64,000 nucleotides of DNA. It comes from Nitrosomonas sp. Its GTDB lineage: Bacteria > Pseudomonadota > Gammaproteobacteria > Burkholderiales > Nitrosomonadaceae. Positions 37,398-47,967 of this stretch are shown here, in pieces. The translations under genes were made by a program, and so were the position numbers. The notes below the pieces were generated by a model. The model did no database searches and was not told the DNA's origin. It saw nothing but the letters and a program-made list of their open reading frames with translations. The stretch spans positions 62,001-126,000 of the forward strand of contig JAHBZZ010000005.1 of NCBI GenBank assembly GCA_019635215.1, in the 5' to 3' direction. Each line of letters opens with the position of its first letter. The first letter of the stretch is position 1.

Positions 37398-38444
37398 TCA
37401 AAAAGGAAGCACTGCTTTGGGATCGTCAATGGCACTGATACCATGCACGGCCTGTATATAATCGACATCCTCACGTAATTTAGCCATTGAAGCAAAATTT
37501 CCCTTACCACGCATATGTGTGAGTCGCGCCAGACTTGCAGCTGAAATATCCCATCGTAGTGTATTCAACAACTCATCCACAGCTTGAGTATTGTTACATA
37601 CCAGTATCATATCGCAACCCGCTTCAAGTGCTGCGGTTGCACATTCGGTAATAGATTCAAAATGTGCGGCACCTTGCATGCTTAAGTCGTCGCTGAAAAT
37701 ACAACCTTCAAACTGAAGTTCTTTTCTCAAAATATCCTGCAGCCAGATATGCGAGAAACCAGCCGGATACTGATCAACTTCAGGATAAATAACATGTGCA
37801 GCCATGATACCGTTTAGGCCGAAATTGATCATGCGGCGGAACGGCGCCATATCCTCCATTTCTATATCAGCATATCGTCTTTGATCGATAGTTTTTTCCA
37901 GATGCGAATCCGCCTTGATATAACCATGCCCCGGAAAATGCTTACCTACAGCTTGCATGCCGCCCACTTTAAGTCCCAGCATGAAATAATGCGCCAGATC
38001 GGAGATTATTTCCGGATTACGATGAAACGCACGATCACCGATGACACCGCTCTGTCCGTAGTCAATATCAAGAACAGGCGCAAAACTCAAATCAACCCCG
38101 CTGACCAGTAATTCAGTCGATAATACAAAACCGACCTGTTTCGCAAACCGGTGTGCACGTACTTTATGTTTATCCCAGATTTTGCCGAGCTCACGCATTG
38201 CCGGCAATTTTGTAAAATCTTCCTTGAAACGCTGCACACGGCCACCTTCGTGGTCGACAGCAATCAACAAAGGCGGTGTGCGTAGCTTGCGAATCTCAGT
38301 AGTTAAGGTCGTAAGTTGTTTGCGTGAGGAAAAATTACGGGAAAACAGAATTACACCACCAGTCAACGGATGTGTTAATCGCTTTTTATCGTCATCAACC
38401 AATTCCGTTCCGGCAATATCGAGCATAAGCGGCCCGAGTGACAT
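37398..38444 (-). CDS. nagZ: Beta-N-acetylhexosaminidase NagZ
   Basis: NagZ cleaves GlcNAc from anhydro-muropeptides in cell wall recycling. The start is [19 protein letters not shown] (348 aa), two bases past the acpS stop; the open frame runs 10 codons more into acpS. GH3 motifs are visible: [39 protein letters not shown] with the His-Asp pair, and [14 protein letters not shown]. The catalytic Asp is in [10 protein letters not shown]. It ends the long rpoE-nagZ minus-strand series. Confidence 0.95.
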   Translation of the reverse strand: MSLGPLMLDIAGTELVDDDKKRLTHPLTGGVILFSRNFSSRKQLTTLTTEIRKLRTPPLLIAVDHEGGRVQRFKEDFTKLPAMRELGKIWDKHKVRAHRFAKQVGFVLSTELLVSGVDLSFAPVLDIDYGQSGVIGDRAFHRNPEIISDLAHYFMLGLKVGGMQAVGKHFPGHGYIKADSHLEKTIDQRRYADIEMEDMAPFRRMINFGLNGIMAAHVIYPEVDQYPAGFSHIWLQDILRKELQFEGCIFSDDLSMQGAAHFESITECATAALEAGCDMILVCNNTQAVDELLNTLRWDISAASLARLTHMRGKGNFASMAKLREDVDYIQAVHGISAIDDPKAVLPF

Positions 38445-38446
38445 AA

Positions 38447-38824
38447 CTATTTCTCCAAAACGACGAATGCGCAAGCAAGATTCATCTCATCGCTAATGGA
38501 TAGATAGTGATTAACAATACCTTTTTCGCTGATCAAACGATCCAGTTCCGGATGAAACTGGAAATAAGGTTTTCCCAATGAATCATGCGTAATAGTTATG
38601 AAATCCAGATTGACCGGATGGCGCAATCCGGTTCCCATCGCTTTTGACAACGCTTCCTTGGCGGCAAAACGCCCTGCCAGAAATAAAGCTGGCTTACAGC
38701 TGTTTTGATACTCCTCCCACTCGGGATCAGTCAAAATGCGACGCGCAAATTTGTTACCATGGCGCTCCAGTGATCGTTCGATTCGAGATGGATCAACTAG
38801 ATCGGTGCCAATACCATAAATCAT
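38447..38824 (-). CDS. acpS: Holo-[acyl-carrier-protein] synthase
   Basis: AcpS attaches the 4'-phosphopantetheine arm to acyl carrier protein. The 125 residues have the Mg-binding motif GIGTDLVD near the start and [14 protein letters not shown] in the middle, both diagnostic. Its ATG overlaps the pdxJ stop (ATGA), and nagZ begins two bases after its stop, so all three are translationally coupled. Confidence 0.95.
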   Translation of the reverse strand: MIYGIGTDLVDPSRIERSLERHGNKFARRILTDPEWEEYQNSCKPALFLAGRFAAKEALSKAMGTGLRHPVNLDFITITHDSLGKPYFQFHPELDRLISEKGIVNHYLSISDEMNLACAFVVLEK

Positions 38825-39546
38825 AACCGTGCCTCTAACATAAGCTTCTTCATTTCCCCGACTGCCTTATCCATACCAACGAAAATTGCACGGGCAACAA
38901 TTGCATGACCAATATTCAATTCCGAAATACCTGGAATAGCTGCAATTGCCTGCACATTCTGGTAATGCAACCCATGTCCGGCATTTACCTTGAGATTACA
39001 TTTCAGACCATGCGCAACAGCCTCTTTTATTTTATTTAACTCGTTTTCCAGCGCAGTACCGGTTATCGCATCGGCAAAACCACCCGTGTGGATCTCTATG
39101 ACGGGCGCACCAGCCTCAACCGCAGCATCAATCTGTGCCAAATCAGCATTGATAAATAATGACACACGAATACCGGCCGCTGACAATCGGCGACATGCAT
39201 TTTGCACCTGACCGAGATGTCTGACAACGTCCAGGCCGCCCTCAGTTGTCAGTTCTTCACGTCGCTCAGGCACCAGACAAATATCATGCGGTTTAATACG
39301 CAGCGCAATCGCGATCATTTCCGAAGTCACCGCACTTTCAAGATTCATACGAGTTGTCAACAATTCACGCAATACCTCAACATCCCGGTCCTGAATATGG
39401 CGGCGGTCTTCTCTTAAATGTAACGTAATTGCATCGGCACCGGATGATTCAGCGAGCAAGGCTGCTTCAATCGGACTTGGATAATCAGTGCCACGCGCCT
39501 GTCTGAGCGTCGCCACATGGTCGATATTAACACCCAGCTCTATCAT
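38821..39546 (-). CDS. pdxJ: Pyridoxine 5'-phosphate synthase
   Basis: PdxJ condenses 1-deoxy-xylulose-5-phosphate with 3-amino-2-oxopropyl phosphate to pyridoxine 5'-phosphate. The start [19 protein letters not shown] (241 aa) is the family N-terminus; the frame extends 9 codons more. The catalytic region [14 protein letters not shown] and [17 protein letters not shown] are conserved. It overlaps acpS by four bases. recO, usually between era and pdxJ, is missing: only about 96 non-coding bases lie there. Confidence 0.95.
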   Translation of the reverse strand: MIELGVNIDHVATLRQARGTDYPSPIEAALLAESSGADAITLHLREDRRHIQDRDVEVLRELLTTRMNLESAVTSEMIAIALRIKPHDICLVPERREELTTEGGLDVVRHLGQVQNACRRLSAAGIRVSLFINADLAQIDAAVEAGAPVIEIHTGGFADAITGTALENELNKIKEAVAHGLKCNLKVNAGHGLHYQNVQAIAAIPGISELNIGHAIVARAIFVGMDKAVGEMKKLMLEARL

Positions 39547-39642
39547 GATTTTGCTCCTGTGTGAACAGTTCAATCCGATTCTTACTTATCATTTTCCGCA
39601 ACCCGGGTATCCTGCTTCTAAATTACTGATCGCGCATTTTAA

Positions 39643-40536
39643 TCATTCATGTCCAAGTTGCCGCAGAACATTGACATTATCTGCCCAGCCGCTCCTGACC
39701 TTAACCCAAATCCGCAAAAAAACCTTTTTACCAAAAACTCTCTCCATATCTTTGCGCGCCTGACTACCAATCAATTTAAGTTTCTCACCATTTTTGCCTA
39801 TGATAATTGCTTTCTGACCCGGCCTATCGATAAGTATAATGACATGAATCTCATAGAGTCTTTCTGTTTCCACGAACTTTTCGGTAACAACGCTCGCTGA
39901 ATATGGAAGTTCATCTCCCATTAAACGGAATAATTTTTCTCGTACAAACTCAGCAGCAATAAATCGCTCACTTTTGTCTGTTATTTCATCAACATCGTAC
40001 ACTGGGGGATTTTCAGGTAGAAATGGCCGAATTGTTTCAATCAATTCAGACAATTGTTCTTTATTATTTCCACTCACCGGAAGAAGTGCGGTAAAGCTAA
40101 ATTTCTTCGCCATCGCATCCAAAAATGGCAATAATCTATTTTTGTCCTGTAAACGATCTATTTTGTTGATTACCAACACCACCGGAACCGAATCAGACAA
40201 AAGATTTAATACTTGTTGGTCACACTCATTAAAATGCATAGCCTCTATTACAAACAGCACAAGATCAACATCACTAATGCAATGCGATACGACACGATTC
40301 ATTGCTGCATTCATGCGATTCCTATACTGGGTCTGAAACCCAGGCGTATCGACAAAAATAAACTGCGAATGCTGATCGGTCAAAATACCGTTTATACTAT
40401 GTCGTGTTGTTTGTGCTTTCCTGGATGTGATGCTGACTTTTTGTTGTATGAGATTATTCAGTAGCGTAGATTTTCCGACGTTCGGCCGTCCTACAATGGC
40501 TATATAGCCCGTATGGAAATGCATATTAGCTAACAT
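39643..40536 (-). CDS. era: GTPase Era
   Basis: Era is a GTPase of 30S subunit assembly that binds the 16S rRNA 3' end. The 297 residues have G1 GRPNVGKS (16-23), G3 DTPG, G4 NKID, and the C-terminal KH domain with [20 protein letters not shown]. The start is either the ATG at 40536 or one four codons later ([12 protein letters not shown]), which better matches the family; no strong ribosome-binding site decides. It follows rnc by about 18 bases. Confidence 0.95.
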   Translation of the reverse strand: MLANMHFHTGYIAIVGRPNVGKSTLLNNLIQQKVSITSRKAQTTRHSINGILTDQHSQFIFVDTPGFQTQYRNRMNAAMNRVVSHCISDVDLVLFVIEAMHFNECDQQVLNLLSDSVPVVLVINKIDRLQDKNRLLPFLDAMAKKFSFTALLPVSGNNKEQLSELIETIRPFLPENPPVYDVDEITDKSERFIAAEFVREKLFRLMGDELPYSASVVTEKFVETERLYEIHVIILIDRPGQKAIIIGKNGEKLKLIGSQARKDMERVFGKKVFLRIWVKVRSGWADNVNVLRQLGHE

Positions 40537-40554
40537 GAGTCTGACGCAACGATG

Positions 40555-41250
40555 TCAATCGTTTTCGATATTCGCCAGTTCATAGGCTAGCTTTGCAGCT
40601 GCCTGCTCTGCACTGCGGCGACTAGTTCCTTCGCCTTGCGTGCGAATATCGAAAATGGATATAACACATTCAACCTTAAATTTTTGTTGATGCGCTTTTC
40701 CTGTAGTTGTAATAATCGTATATTCCGGCAAATCTAATTTCTGACTTTGCAGAAATTCCTGCAGCAATGTTTTAGGATCCTTTCCGTGCGTTGCATGATC
40801 TAATGTCGCAAGAACAGGCATATAAATCTGATGGATTACTTCTTCCGCGTGCGAAAAATCACTATCCACATAAATTGCACCAAACACGGCTTCCAGCGCA
40901 TCCGCCAGTATCGACGGACGTTGACTGCCACCGCTTTTCAGTTCGCCTTCACCGAGTCTGATCAATTGATCCATACCTAAACGCAACGCAAGCCCAGATA
41001 AAGTTTGTTGATTGACCATACTTGCACGAAAACGCGACAAACGCCCTTCAGGCATCTCAGGATATTGTCTAAAAAACAAGTCTGCAATCGCGCAATTCAG
41101 AATACTATCGCCCAGAAATTCAAGGCGCTCGTTATGTTTTGTGCTATAGCTACGATGCGTCAAAGCTTCTTGTAACAATTCAGGCCGAAAAAATTTGTAA
41201 CCCAGCTGGTTGCAAAACACGTCGATCAATTTTTCCCGACCTGACTGCAT
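40555..41250 (-). CDS. rnc: Ribonuclease III
   Basis: RNase III cuts double-stranded RNA in rRNA and mRNA processing. The 231 residues have the signature ERLEFLGDSIL (41-51) with catalytic acids, ALEAVFGAIYVDS, and a C-terminal double-stranded RNA-binding domain (about 155-225, DPKTLLQEFLQSQ to GEGTSRRSAEQAAAKLAYE). It lies between the DUF4845 gene and era, the common lepA-lepB-rnc-era order. Confidence 0.96.
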   Translation of the reverse strand: MQSGREKLIDVFCNQLGYKFFRPELLQEALTHRSYSTKHNERLEFLGDSILNCAIADLFFRQYPEMPEGRLSRFRASMVNQQTLSGLALRLGMDQLIRLGEGELKSGGSQRPSILADALEAVFGAIYVDSDFSHAEEVIHQIYMPVLATLDHATHGKDPKTLLQEFLQSQKLDLPEYTIITTTGKAHQQKFKVECVISIFDIRTQGEGTSRRSAEQAAAKLAYELANIEND

Positions 41251-41268
41251 ACATAACCGGATTTTATT

Positions 41269-41640
41269 TTAATCGCTCGTGACATCAAAATCGAATTTAA
41301 GTGAAATATTGGATATCATTGGAACCTCAATCGTATAAGCCACACTCAGGATCAGTTTATCCCTATCCTTTACAATCTTAAGATCTTTCGCAGATATCGC
41401 ATTAATTCCATCGACTTGTGCACGCTTTGCAAAAGCAAATCTGATCTGACTTGCATTCGCATTCTGTAAATTACTGTCACTGGCCACTGCAACCAGATTT
41501 TTCTTTATTGTCGCGTTATCAATATAAACCGGAATAATTTTCATACCCATTACAGTGATCAGCACCAATATCATAGACCCGAACAACATTCCGGTAAGTG
41601 TTAGTCCACGCTGCTTATATCGCGATATATTCCAATACAT
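41269..41640 (-). CDS. DUF4845 membrane-anchored protein
   Basis: A small protein of the DUF4845 family with one N-terminal membrane helix (about 12-35) and a pilin-like N-terminal segment (RGLTLTGMLFGSMILV). Its function is not known; a place between lepB and rnc is typical in beta-proteobacteria. The start at 41640 is an ATG with GGAG about 8 bases upstream; a longer frame begins at a TTG. The position next to signal peptidase I suggests an envelope role, by association only. Confidence 0.88.
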   Translation of the reverse strand: MYWNISRYKQRGLTLTGMLFGSMILVLITVMGMKIIPVYIDNATIKKNLVAVASDSNLQNANASQIRFAFAKRAQVDGINAISAKDLKIVKDRDKLILSVAYTIEVPMISNISLKFDFDVTSD

Positions 41641-41679
41641 TTCCTTTCTCCCGAGAAAAACTATTCGCAATGAATCGGA

Positions 41680-42483
41680 TTATTGTATGGACTGACCTAT
41701 GCGATTAAAATCGGCAAAATTCCACCAGATCATAAATGCTTTTCCGACAATGTTTTCTTCAGGTACAAACCCCCAATAACGGCTATCGCTACTGCTATCC
41801 CGGTTATCACCCAAAGTAAAATAATGATCAGGCGGTACCGTGCAGATAAAGCCAGTACGACTATACTTACAGTTCTCGCGATACGGAAATTCGCGCACAC
41901 TCGAATACTGCAATCCACCCACCTCTTGATTCACCAGAATGGAATGATTTGTTTCCCCAAGAAATTCTGCATATTCTTCAGAATAGATATAGCCCATTCC
42001 AGGCTCGACATATTTATAATCACCCACATATTCCAGTCTAACAAGTTCATCATTAATTAACAGCTGCTTATTATGATATGTCACAATATCTCCCGGTACC
42101 CCCACGACACGCTTAATATAATCAATAGAAGGGTCCTCAGGATATCGGAATACCAGGACATCACCAGCTTTCGGGCTATTCATCTCAATGACCTTCTTAT
42201 TAATCACCGGCAACCGGATACCATACATATATTTATTTACAAGAATGAAATCCCCAACGATCAATGTCGGAATCATTGATCCGGAAGGGATTTTGAAGGG
42301 TTCAATTATAAATGAACGCAAACAGAAAACGACCAAGATAATGGGGAAAAAACTTTTTGGATATTCAATCCACCAAGGTTCTTCCTCATCAGCTTCGCGC
42401 TTGTGCCGCAAGATAAAATAATCGACCACCCATATCACACCCGTAATGACTAATAAACTAAATAAAATCAGAGGAAAATTCAT
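41680..42483 (-). CDS. lepB: Signal peptidase I
   Basis: LepB removes signal peptides from secreted proteins at the inner membrane. The 267 residues have two N-terminal membrane helices, the catalytic serine in IPSGSMIPTL (Ser69) and the catalytic lysine in DYIKRVVGVPGD (Lys124), plus the C-terminal GDNRDSSSDSRYWGFV block. It follows lepA by about 90 bases and precedes the DUF4845 gene. Confidence 0.96.
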   Translation of the reverse strand: MNFPLILFSLLVITGVIWVVDYFILRHKREADEEEPWWIEYPKSFFPIILVVFCLRSFIIEPFKIPSGSMIPTLIVGDFILVNKYMYGIRLPVINKKVIEMNSPKAGDVLVFRYPEDPSIDYIKRVVGVPGDIVTYHNKQLLINDELVRLEYVGDYKYVEPGMGYIYSEEYAEFLGETNHSILVNQEVGGLQYSSVREFPYRENCKYSRTGFICTVPPDHYFTLGDNRDSSSDSRYWGFVPEENIVGKAFMIWWNFADFNRIGQSIQ

Positions 42484-42574
42484 AATTTCACCTTTATGAA
42501 TCTATTTAAGTAACCTCGCGCATCAATGTATCTGCAGTGAAATTTTAGATTCATATTTTTTACATTTAATTTTT

Positions 42575-44368
42575 TTATTTGTTGTCAACCTGTAATATCG
42601 CCAGAAATGCTTCCTGTGGAATTTCCACATTGCCGACACGTTTCATTCTTTTCTTACCTGCCTTTTGCTTTTCCAGTAATTTACGCTTACGTGTAATATC
42701 GCCACCATAGCATTTTGCCAACACATTTTTTCTTAATGCCTTGACAGTTTCTCTGGCTATAACATGCGCACCGATCGCAGCCTGCACAGCAATATCAAAC
42801 ATCTGGCGCGGAATTAACTGCCGCATTTTCTGCACCAGTTCACGTCCCCGATACTGACTGCTGGCGCGGTGCACAATTAAAGACAGTGCGTCGACCCGAT
42901 CCCCATTGATTAAAACGTCGATCTTGACCAGATCCGATGCGCGGAACTCCAGAAACTCATAATCCAATGACGCATATCCCCTGCTCGTTGACTTCAATCG
43001 ATCGAAGAAATCCATAACCACTTCATTGAGCGGCATCTGATAGGTCAACATGACCTGCCGGCCCATATACTGCATATTTTTCTGTATACCGCGTTTGCTT
43101 ACACACAAAGTAATCACTGCACCGATATATTCTTCAGGAACCAATATTGTGGTCGTGATAATCGGCTCCCGAATTTCCTCGATTTTTGACAAATCCGGAA
43201 TTTTGGAGGGATTGTCAATCTCAATCACAGAACCGTCACGCAAGAAAATTTGATAGACAACCGTCGGCGCGGTTGTTATCAGATCCATATCATACTCGCG
43301 CTCAAGCCGTTCTTGAACAATATCCATATGCAATAATCCCAGGAAACCGCAGCGAAAGCCAAAGCCAAGTGCTTGAGAGGTCTCCGGTTCAAAATGCAGT
43401 GAGGAATCATTGAGTCTTAATTTTTCCAACGCTGAACGCAATGCATCATATTGATTGGATTCAACTGGATATAGCCCGGCGAAAACCTGTGGCTTGATCT
43501 CCTTAAAACCCTGCAATGGCTTATCCGCAGGTTTATTGACAAGTGTCACGGTATCGCCAACCTTGGCTGCATCGAGTTCTTTGATACCCGATATCACATA
43601 ACCCACTTCACCGGCACTCAGTGCATCGCGCTGCACCGATTTGGGAACAAACACCCCGACTTGCTCGCACAATTGCGTCGCACTACTTGCCATCAGCAGG
43701 ATTTTGTCCCCCGGTTTAAGCTTACCTTGCATCACACGCACCAGGATAACGACACCCACATAATTGTCAAACCATGAATCTATGATGAGCGCTTTCAATG
43801 GTGCATCAGGATCTCCCTTAGGTGCTGGAATACGTTTAACAATTGCCTCCAGTAAATCTTCGATACCGAAACCAGTTTTTGCACTGACGCGTATCGCATC
43901 ACGGGCGTCTATACCGATGACATCTTCGATATTCTCAATTGCTCTTTGAGGATCAGCTGCCGGTAGATCCATTTTATTGAGTACCGGAACAACTTCTACG
44001 CCCTGCTCAATCGCGGTATAACAATTTGCCACAGTTTGTGCTTCCACACCTTGCGACGCATCAACAACAAGCAACGCTCCTTCACATGCGGCAAGCGAGC
44101 GCGATACTTCATAAGAAAAATCAACATGTCCCGGGGTATCAATGAGATTTAGCAAATAGGTGCTACCGTCTTTAGCCTTATACTGTAAAGCCACCGTTTG
44201 CGCTTTGATGGTAATGCCTCTTTCACGCTCCAAATCCATTGAATCCAGAACTTGATCTTCCATTTCACGTTCGGCCAATCCGCCGCAAAACTGAATAACT
44301 CTATCTGCGAGCGTAGATTTTCCATGATCTATGTGCGCGATAATTGAAAAATTACGGATATGCAGCAT
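42575..44368 (-). CDS. lepA: Elongation factor 4 (LepA)
   Basis: LepA is a ribosome-bound GTPase linked to back-translocation and 30S maturation. The 597 residues show G1 [31 protein letters not shown] and the family-specific C-terminus with [26 protein letters not shown]. It precedes lepB. The gene is preceded by about 135 bases and a glutaredoxin-like gene on the same strand. Confidence 0.97.
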   Translation of the reverse strand: MLHIRNFSIIAHIDHGKSTLADRVIQFCGGLAEREMEDQVLDSMDLERERGITIKAQTVALQYKAKDGSTYLLNLIDTPGHVDFSYEVSRSLAACEGALLVVDASQGVEAQTVANCYTAIEQGVEVVPVLNKMDLPAADPQRAIENIEDVIGIDARDAIRVSAKTGFGIEDLLEAIVKRIPAPKGDPDAPLKALIIDSWFDNYVGVVILVRVMQGKLKPGDKILLMASSATQLCEQVGVFVPKSVQRDALSAGEVGYVISGIKELDAAKVGDTVTLVNKPADKPLQGFKEIKPQVFAGLYPVESNQYDALRSALEKLRLNDSSLHFEPETSQALGFGFRCGFLGLLHMDIVQERLEREYDMDLITTAPTVVYQIFLRDGSVIEIDNPSKIPDLSKIEEIREPIITTTILVPEEYIGAVITLCVSKRGIQKNMQYMGRQVMLTYQMPLNEVVMDFFDRLKSTSRGYASLDYEFLEFRASDLVKIDVLINGDRVDALSLIVHRASSQYRGRELVQKMRQLIPRQMFDIAVQAAIGAHVIARETVKALRKNVLAKCYGGDITRKRKLLEKQKAGKKRMKRVGNVEIPQEAFLAILQVDNK

Positions 44369-44503
44369 CAGGTTATTTTAAAAATTAAGATTAACTCAAT
44401 GGCGATGATTAAGGACTATTAAAATCCTGAAATTCAGATATTAATAGATATCGAAAAGTATAAAACCAAATAACCAGCAACATTTGTCTCAGGAGGCAGC
44501 ATT

Positions 44504-44788
44504 CTAACGAATTTTTGCAAGATAATCATCCAATGCTTGAAGATTCAGAAAATGATGACAAATCTCTATCTGATCTGGCAACGACATGAGAACCGGAATC
44601 TTGTCATTCAAACGGGCCACCAAAGTTAAATCAGTGTCAATATCAACGACCTCGAAATCAAATAACACTTGTCTTTGCCGCTGCCGCAAGCCATCTATCA
44701 TTTGCTGGCAAAGATGGCATTCATTACGGCCATAAACTATCAGCTTACCCGCTTTTCCACCTTTGATCATATCACTGAAGTCAATCAA
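44504..44788 (-). CDS. Glutaredoxin-family protein (DUF836-like)
   Basis: A 94-residue thioredoxin-fold protein with a CHLC redox motif (NECHLCQQMIDGL) near residue 25 and the cis-proline block IPVLMSLPDQIE. It resembles the small glutaredoxin-like DUF836 family. The 5' end overlaps the mucD stop by 8 bases, tying it to the envelope stress operon. Its substrate is not known. The usual start MIDFSDMIKGG precedes the domain by about 15 residues. Confidence 0.82.
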   Translation of the reverse strand: MIDFSDMIKGGKAGKLIVYGRNECHLCQQMIDGLRQRQRQVLFDFEVVDIDTDLTLVARLNDKIPVLMSLPDQIEICHHFLNLQALDDYLAKIR

Positions 44789-46223
44789 CGTTTTCCAGTT
44801 TCATAGTCACAAATGTCGTCAGATCACCTCGTTTGACTAATAGCGCAATATTACGACCTTCATCTACTTTGTCGAGCAATTGATTAAATTGCTCGACATT
44901 CTTGATATCTTTGCTGTTGAATCCAACGATAACATCTCCCCTTCGAATGCCTGCCTGACTGGCAATCCCGGGTTGGACTGCTTCAACCACAATACCATAT
45001 TCGACATCAAATTGTTTTTTCATTGGGTTGCTCAATTCACCCAACACAAGACCGAGACGATTTGAAGTGTCCGTTTTTTTACTCTGTTTTCTCTGATAAT
45101 TTCGGTCCGAATCTTCGGATGGTATCTCACCAACCTTAACCCTGATATTCTGCATCGAACCATCACGCCAGACTTTAACGACAACATTTGAATCAGGAAT
45201 CGTATTACCAACGATACGCGGCAAATCTGACGATGTTTCCACTTCTTGGCCATTAAAATCAATGATAATATCCCGCGGTCTTATACCAGCAGCATCTGCA
45301 GGCCCGCTTTTTTCAACTGAAACGACAAGCGCTCCGCGTAAATCGGAAATACCAAATGATTCTGCCAATTCCTTGGTCACCTCTTGAATCATAACGCCTA
45401 TCCGGCCACGCCTTACAGCGCCTGAAGTTTTAAGTTGATTGGCGATATCAATTGCAACATTTATCGGTATAGCGAATGACAACCCCATGAAACCACCTGT
45501 ACGGCTATAAATTTGCGAATTTATACCCACCACTTCACCATTCATGTTGAACAACGGCCCTCCAGAATTACCCGGGTTGATTGCCACATCGGTTTGTATA
45601 AATGGCACATAATTTTCCTGTGCCAGAGAACGTCCTTTAGCGCTCACAATCCCTGCCGTAACGCTATTTTCAAAACCAAAGGGGGAACCAATTGCAACAA
45701 CCCACTCCCCCACTCTTAATGCATCCGGATCACCTGTATTCACCTTTGGTAAGCTTTCGGCATCAATTTTTATCAAAGCGATATCGGTTTTTTTATCTGT
45801 ACCGATGACTTCTCCAACAAATTCACGCTTATCGTTCAACTTTACTGTAATCTCTTCAGCTGATTCCACAACATGTGCATTCGTTAAAACATATCCATCC
45901 GTACTGATAATAAAGCCGGATCCCATTGATCTGGGCTCGGATTTTCTAGGCGCGGAGAAGGGCTGCATATGTCGTCGGAAAAATTCATAAAATGGCGAGT
46001 CTTCCGGAATATTCTGAAACTCAGGAAAAAGCTGCGCCATAGTATCACGTCGTGCTTGCACCGTACTAATGTTGACAACGGCTGCACCGTATTTTTCGAC
46101 TAGCCCTGTAAAATCTGGCAATTCTTTTGTTTGTGCAGACACAATCGCAGAAATCGTAAGTGCTATGATTAAAACAAAGTAACGCAACATCTTCTTTTTT
46201 TGCATACCCATCATGATTAACAT
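44781..46223 (-). CDS. mucD: Periplasmic serine protease MucD (DegP/HtrA family)
   Basis: MucD degrades misfolded envelope proteins and, in Pseudomonas, restrains the sigma-E-type response. The 480-residue chain has a signal peptide, the triad His in TNAHVVESA, Asp in KTDIALIKID and Ser in NPGNSGGPLFN, and two PDZ domains (about 285-370 and 395-475). The order rpoE-rseA-rseB-mucD parallels Pseudomonas algU-mucA-mucB-mucD. Several in-frame ATGs near the start make the exact N-terminus uncertain. The name degQ could equally be used. Confidence 0.93.
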   Translation of the reverse strand: MLIMMGMQKKKMLRYFVLIIALTISAIVSAQTKELPDFTGLVEKYGAAVVNISTVQARRDTMAQLFPEFQNIPEDSPFYEFFRRHMQPFSAPRKSEPRSMGSGFIISTDGYVLTNAHVVESAEEITVKLNDKREFVGEVIGTDKKTDIALIKIDAESLPKVNTGDPDALRVGEWVVAIGSPFGFENSVTAGIVSAKGRSLAQENYVPFIQTDVAINPGNSGGPLFNMNGEVVGINSQIYSRTGGFMGLSFAIPINVAIDIANQLKTSGAVRRGRIGVMIQEVTKELAESFGISDLRGALVVSVEKSGPADAAGIRPRDIIIDFNGQEVETSSDLPRIVGNTIPDSNVVVKVWRDGSMQNIRVKVGEIPSEDSDRNYQRKQSKKTDTSNRLGLVLGELSNPMKKQFDVEYGIVVEAVQPGIASQAGIRRGDVIVGFNSKDIKNVEQFNQLLDKVDEGRNIALLVKRGDLTTFVTMKLENVD

Positions 46224-46358
46224 CTTTTCGTGTAAGTAAATAATTTTATAGTTAGATTAAATCTTCGGGATTGAAGAAAGAAAGTAATACGACATAGTAT
46301 GTTTGACATTTATCAAACACCCGCTACCGAAGAGCGGCATTATCTATATTAATATGCT

Positions 46359-47354
46359 CTATGGCTGCAGATACACGGCATCGCCAATCAGCTTAATAGT
46401 ATTTAATGGTACCTCACCGACAGCAGTGATCTTTTTGTTTTCCAATTCCCGAATATAAATATTAATGGCTCCCCGGCTTGAATAGAAACCAGGAAGCGGT
46501 GATGATGTTTCTTTATCATCTATTGGTTCAACGAACACCGACACCGAGGCCAATTCATCGGATAAAACAATGTGGTCAACCAGCATGGACTTACCAACCA
46601 GATTACGTTTCATTTCAGTAATCTTTTTAAAACCTGCAGGCAATTCCCCTAAGTACCAGCCCACTTCACCATCATCCAAAACAAATGTCGAAAGCTTTAT
46701 AGTTTTCCAATCATCAGAGACATTTATCGAATCGGTATTCAGTAAACTTTCATTGATCTCTTTACCGATTTCCACTTCAGCAAATGCAAACTGCTCAATG
46801 ACCGCATCCTTATCAATAACTGACACTTTAAGCAGTAGGCCGCTGTCAATATCAATCCACAATTTATAACCATAACGCAGATTGTCTCTCGGAATAAGCC
46901 TAACAAGCTGGCTGTCATATCCGGCAATACGTTCTATTTTGCCTTCCTCATAAATATAATTCTCATAAATTCTTTCGAGTGGTTGTGGCAACAAATCTGG
47001 GAAAAACTTTCTAAACCATCGTTCCTCCATGTAAACCTTTTTGCTATCTGGTAAATAACACTTCATTACATTGTTGTTACGAAAAAAAATCCTTGCCAAA
47101 CCATCAAGAACCTCTATCCGCTCATGCTCACCTGATTGATCAACCTTATGGATAATCCGCGAAGTTTCCATGTGGCTGTCTGCATAATAAACGAAAGTAC
47201 CTTGGAAATTATATTGACGTGGTGCAGATGAAATTTTTTTTAACCACTCGAAACCATTTCCAGAATCTCTAGCTTGATTCTCAGCATATACCGTCTGAAT
47301 TGCATATAAAGCTATAAATAAAATAATAGAGAAGAAACGGTTCTCATCTACCAT
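46359..47354 (-). CDS. rseB: Sigma-E regulatory protein RseB (MucB)
   Basis: RseB is a periplasmic protein that binds RseA and senses mislocalised lipoproteins or LPS, restraining sigma-E release. The 331 residues have a signal peptide (cut near VYA|EN), the N-terminal LolA/LppX-like domain with YNFQGTFVYYADSHMETSRIIH, and the C-terminal domain (about 200-330, WYLGELPAGFKKI). It overlaps rseA by 11 bases. Confidence 0.92.
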   Translation of the reverse strand: MVDENRFFSIILFIALYAIQTVYAENQARDSGNGFEWLKKISSAPRQYNFQGTFVYYADSHMETSRIIHKVDQSGEHERIEVLDGLARIFFRNNNVMKCYLPDSKKVYMEERWFRKFFPDLLPQPLERIYENYIYEEGKIERIAGYDSQLVRLIPRDNLRYGYKLWIDIDSGLLLKVSVIDKDAVIEQFAFAEVEIGKEINESLLNTDSINVSDDWKTIKLSTFVLDDGEVGWYLGELPAGFKKITEMKRNLVGKSMLVDHIVLSDELASVSVFVEPIDDKETSSPLPGFYSSRGAINIYIRELENKKITAVGEVPLNTIKLIGDAVYLQP

Positions 47355-47967
47355 AATTGTCCGTAGAATCAGTTACGGGATGTATGTTGTAAACCGGATG
47401 CCTAACCAGCGCTGGCCCAGGTGATAATTCTTTATGAAAATTGTGAAAATACAAGTATGTGGTTATATCACCATTGGGAACATAGGGGTATTGGCTTCCG
47501 GTTGGTGAATGCATGACACTCATAGGTACATGCGAAAGATCTGTTCCTGCCTGTATTTTAGATTGCTCGGCCACAATAATCGGATGAGATTGCTGATATA
47601 CATTTTGCATTACTAGCCATGTCGATATCATCGCAAATAGAGAAGCTGCCGTTGCAAATGCAAAAACCTTGATTTTGGAACTTCCGGATTTGTTTTTTTC
47701 ACTGAATGAGCGTGACTGGTATGCTGGATTGGATGACTTTCTTAGAGATGATGAAATTAGAAGCGTTGGTTCCGAGACAATTTGCCTGCTCACCCGCTCG
47801 GTCACATTTGTTGTCAGATTGGATGATTGCCTCAATGTATCACCAATCAGATGGTAGATTTCCCAATCACGATACAACAGATCTTCTCTCTTAAGTGCTG
47901 CAATTGTTTTTTCTGCATCCTGATTACTTAGCTCACCATCCATCAACTCGGATACTTTATTTTTCAT
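47344..47967 (-). CDS. rseA: Anti-sigma-E factor RseA (MucA)
   Basis: RseA is the membrane anti-sigma factor that holds RpoE until DegS/RseP-type proteolysis. The 207 residues have an N-terminal RseA domain (SELMDGELSNQDAEKTI, ...YHLIGDTLR) in the cytoplasm, one membrane helix (about 103-122) and a periplasmic tail. Its ATG directly follows the rpoE stop (TAG ATG), so it is tightly coupled. It overlaps rseB. Confidence 0.9.
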   Translation of the reverse strand: MKNKVSELMDGELSNQDAEKTIAALKREDLLYRDWEIYHLIGDTLRQSSNLTTNVTERVSRQIVSEPTLLISSSLRKSSNPAYQSRSFSEKNKSGSSKIKVFAFATAASLFAMISTWLVMQNVYQQSHPIIVAEQSKIQAGTDLSHVPMSVMHSPTGSQYPYVPNGDITTYLYFHNFHKELSPGPALVRHPVYNIHPVTDSTDNYGR

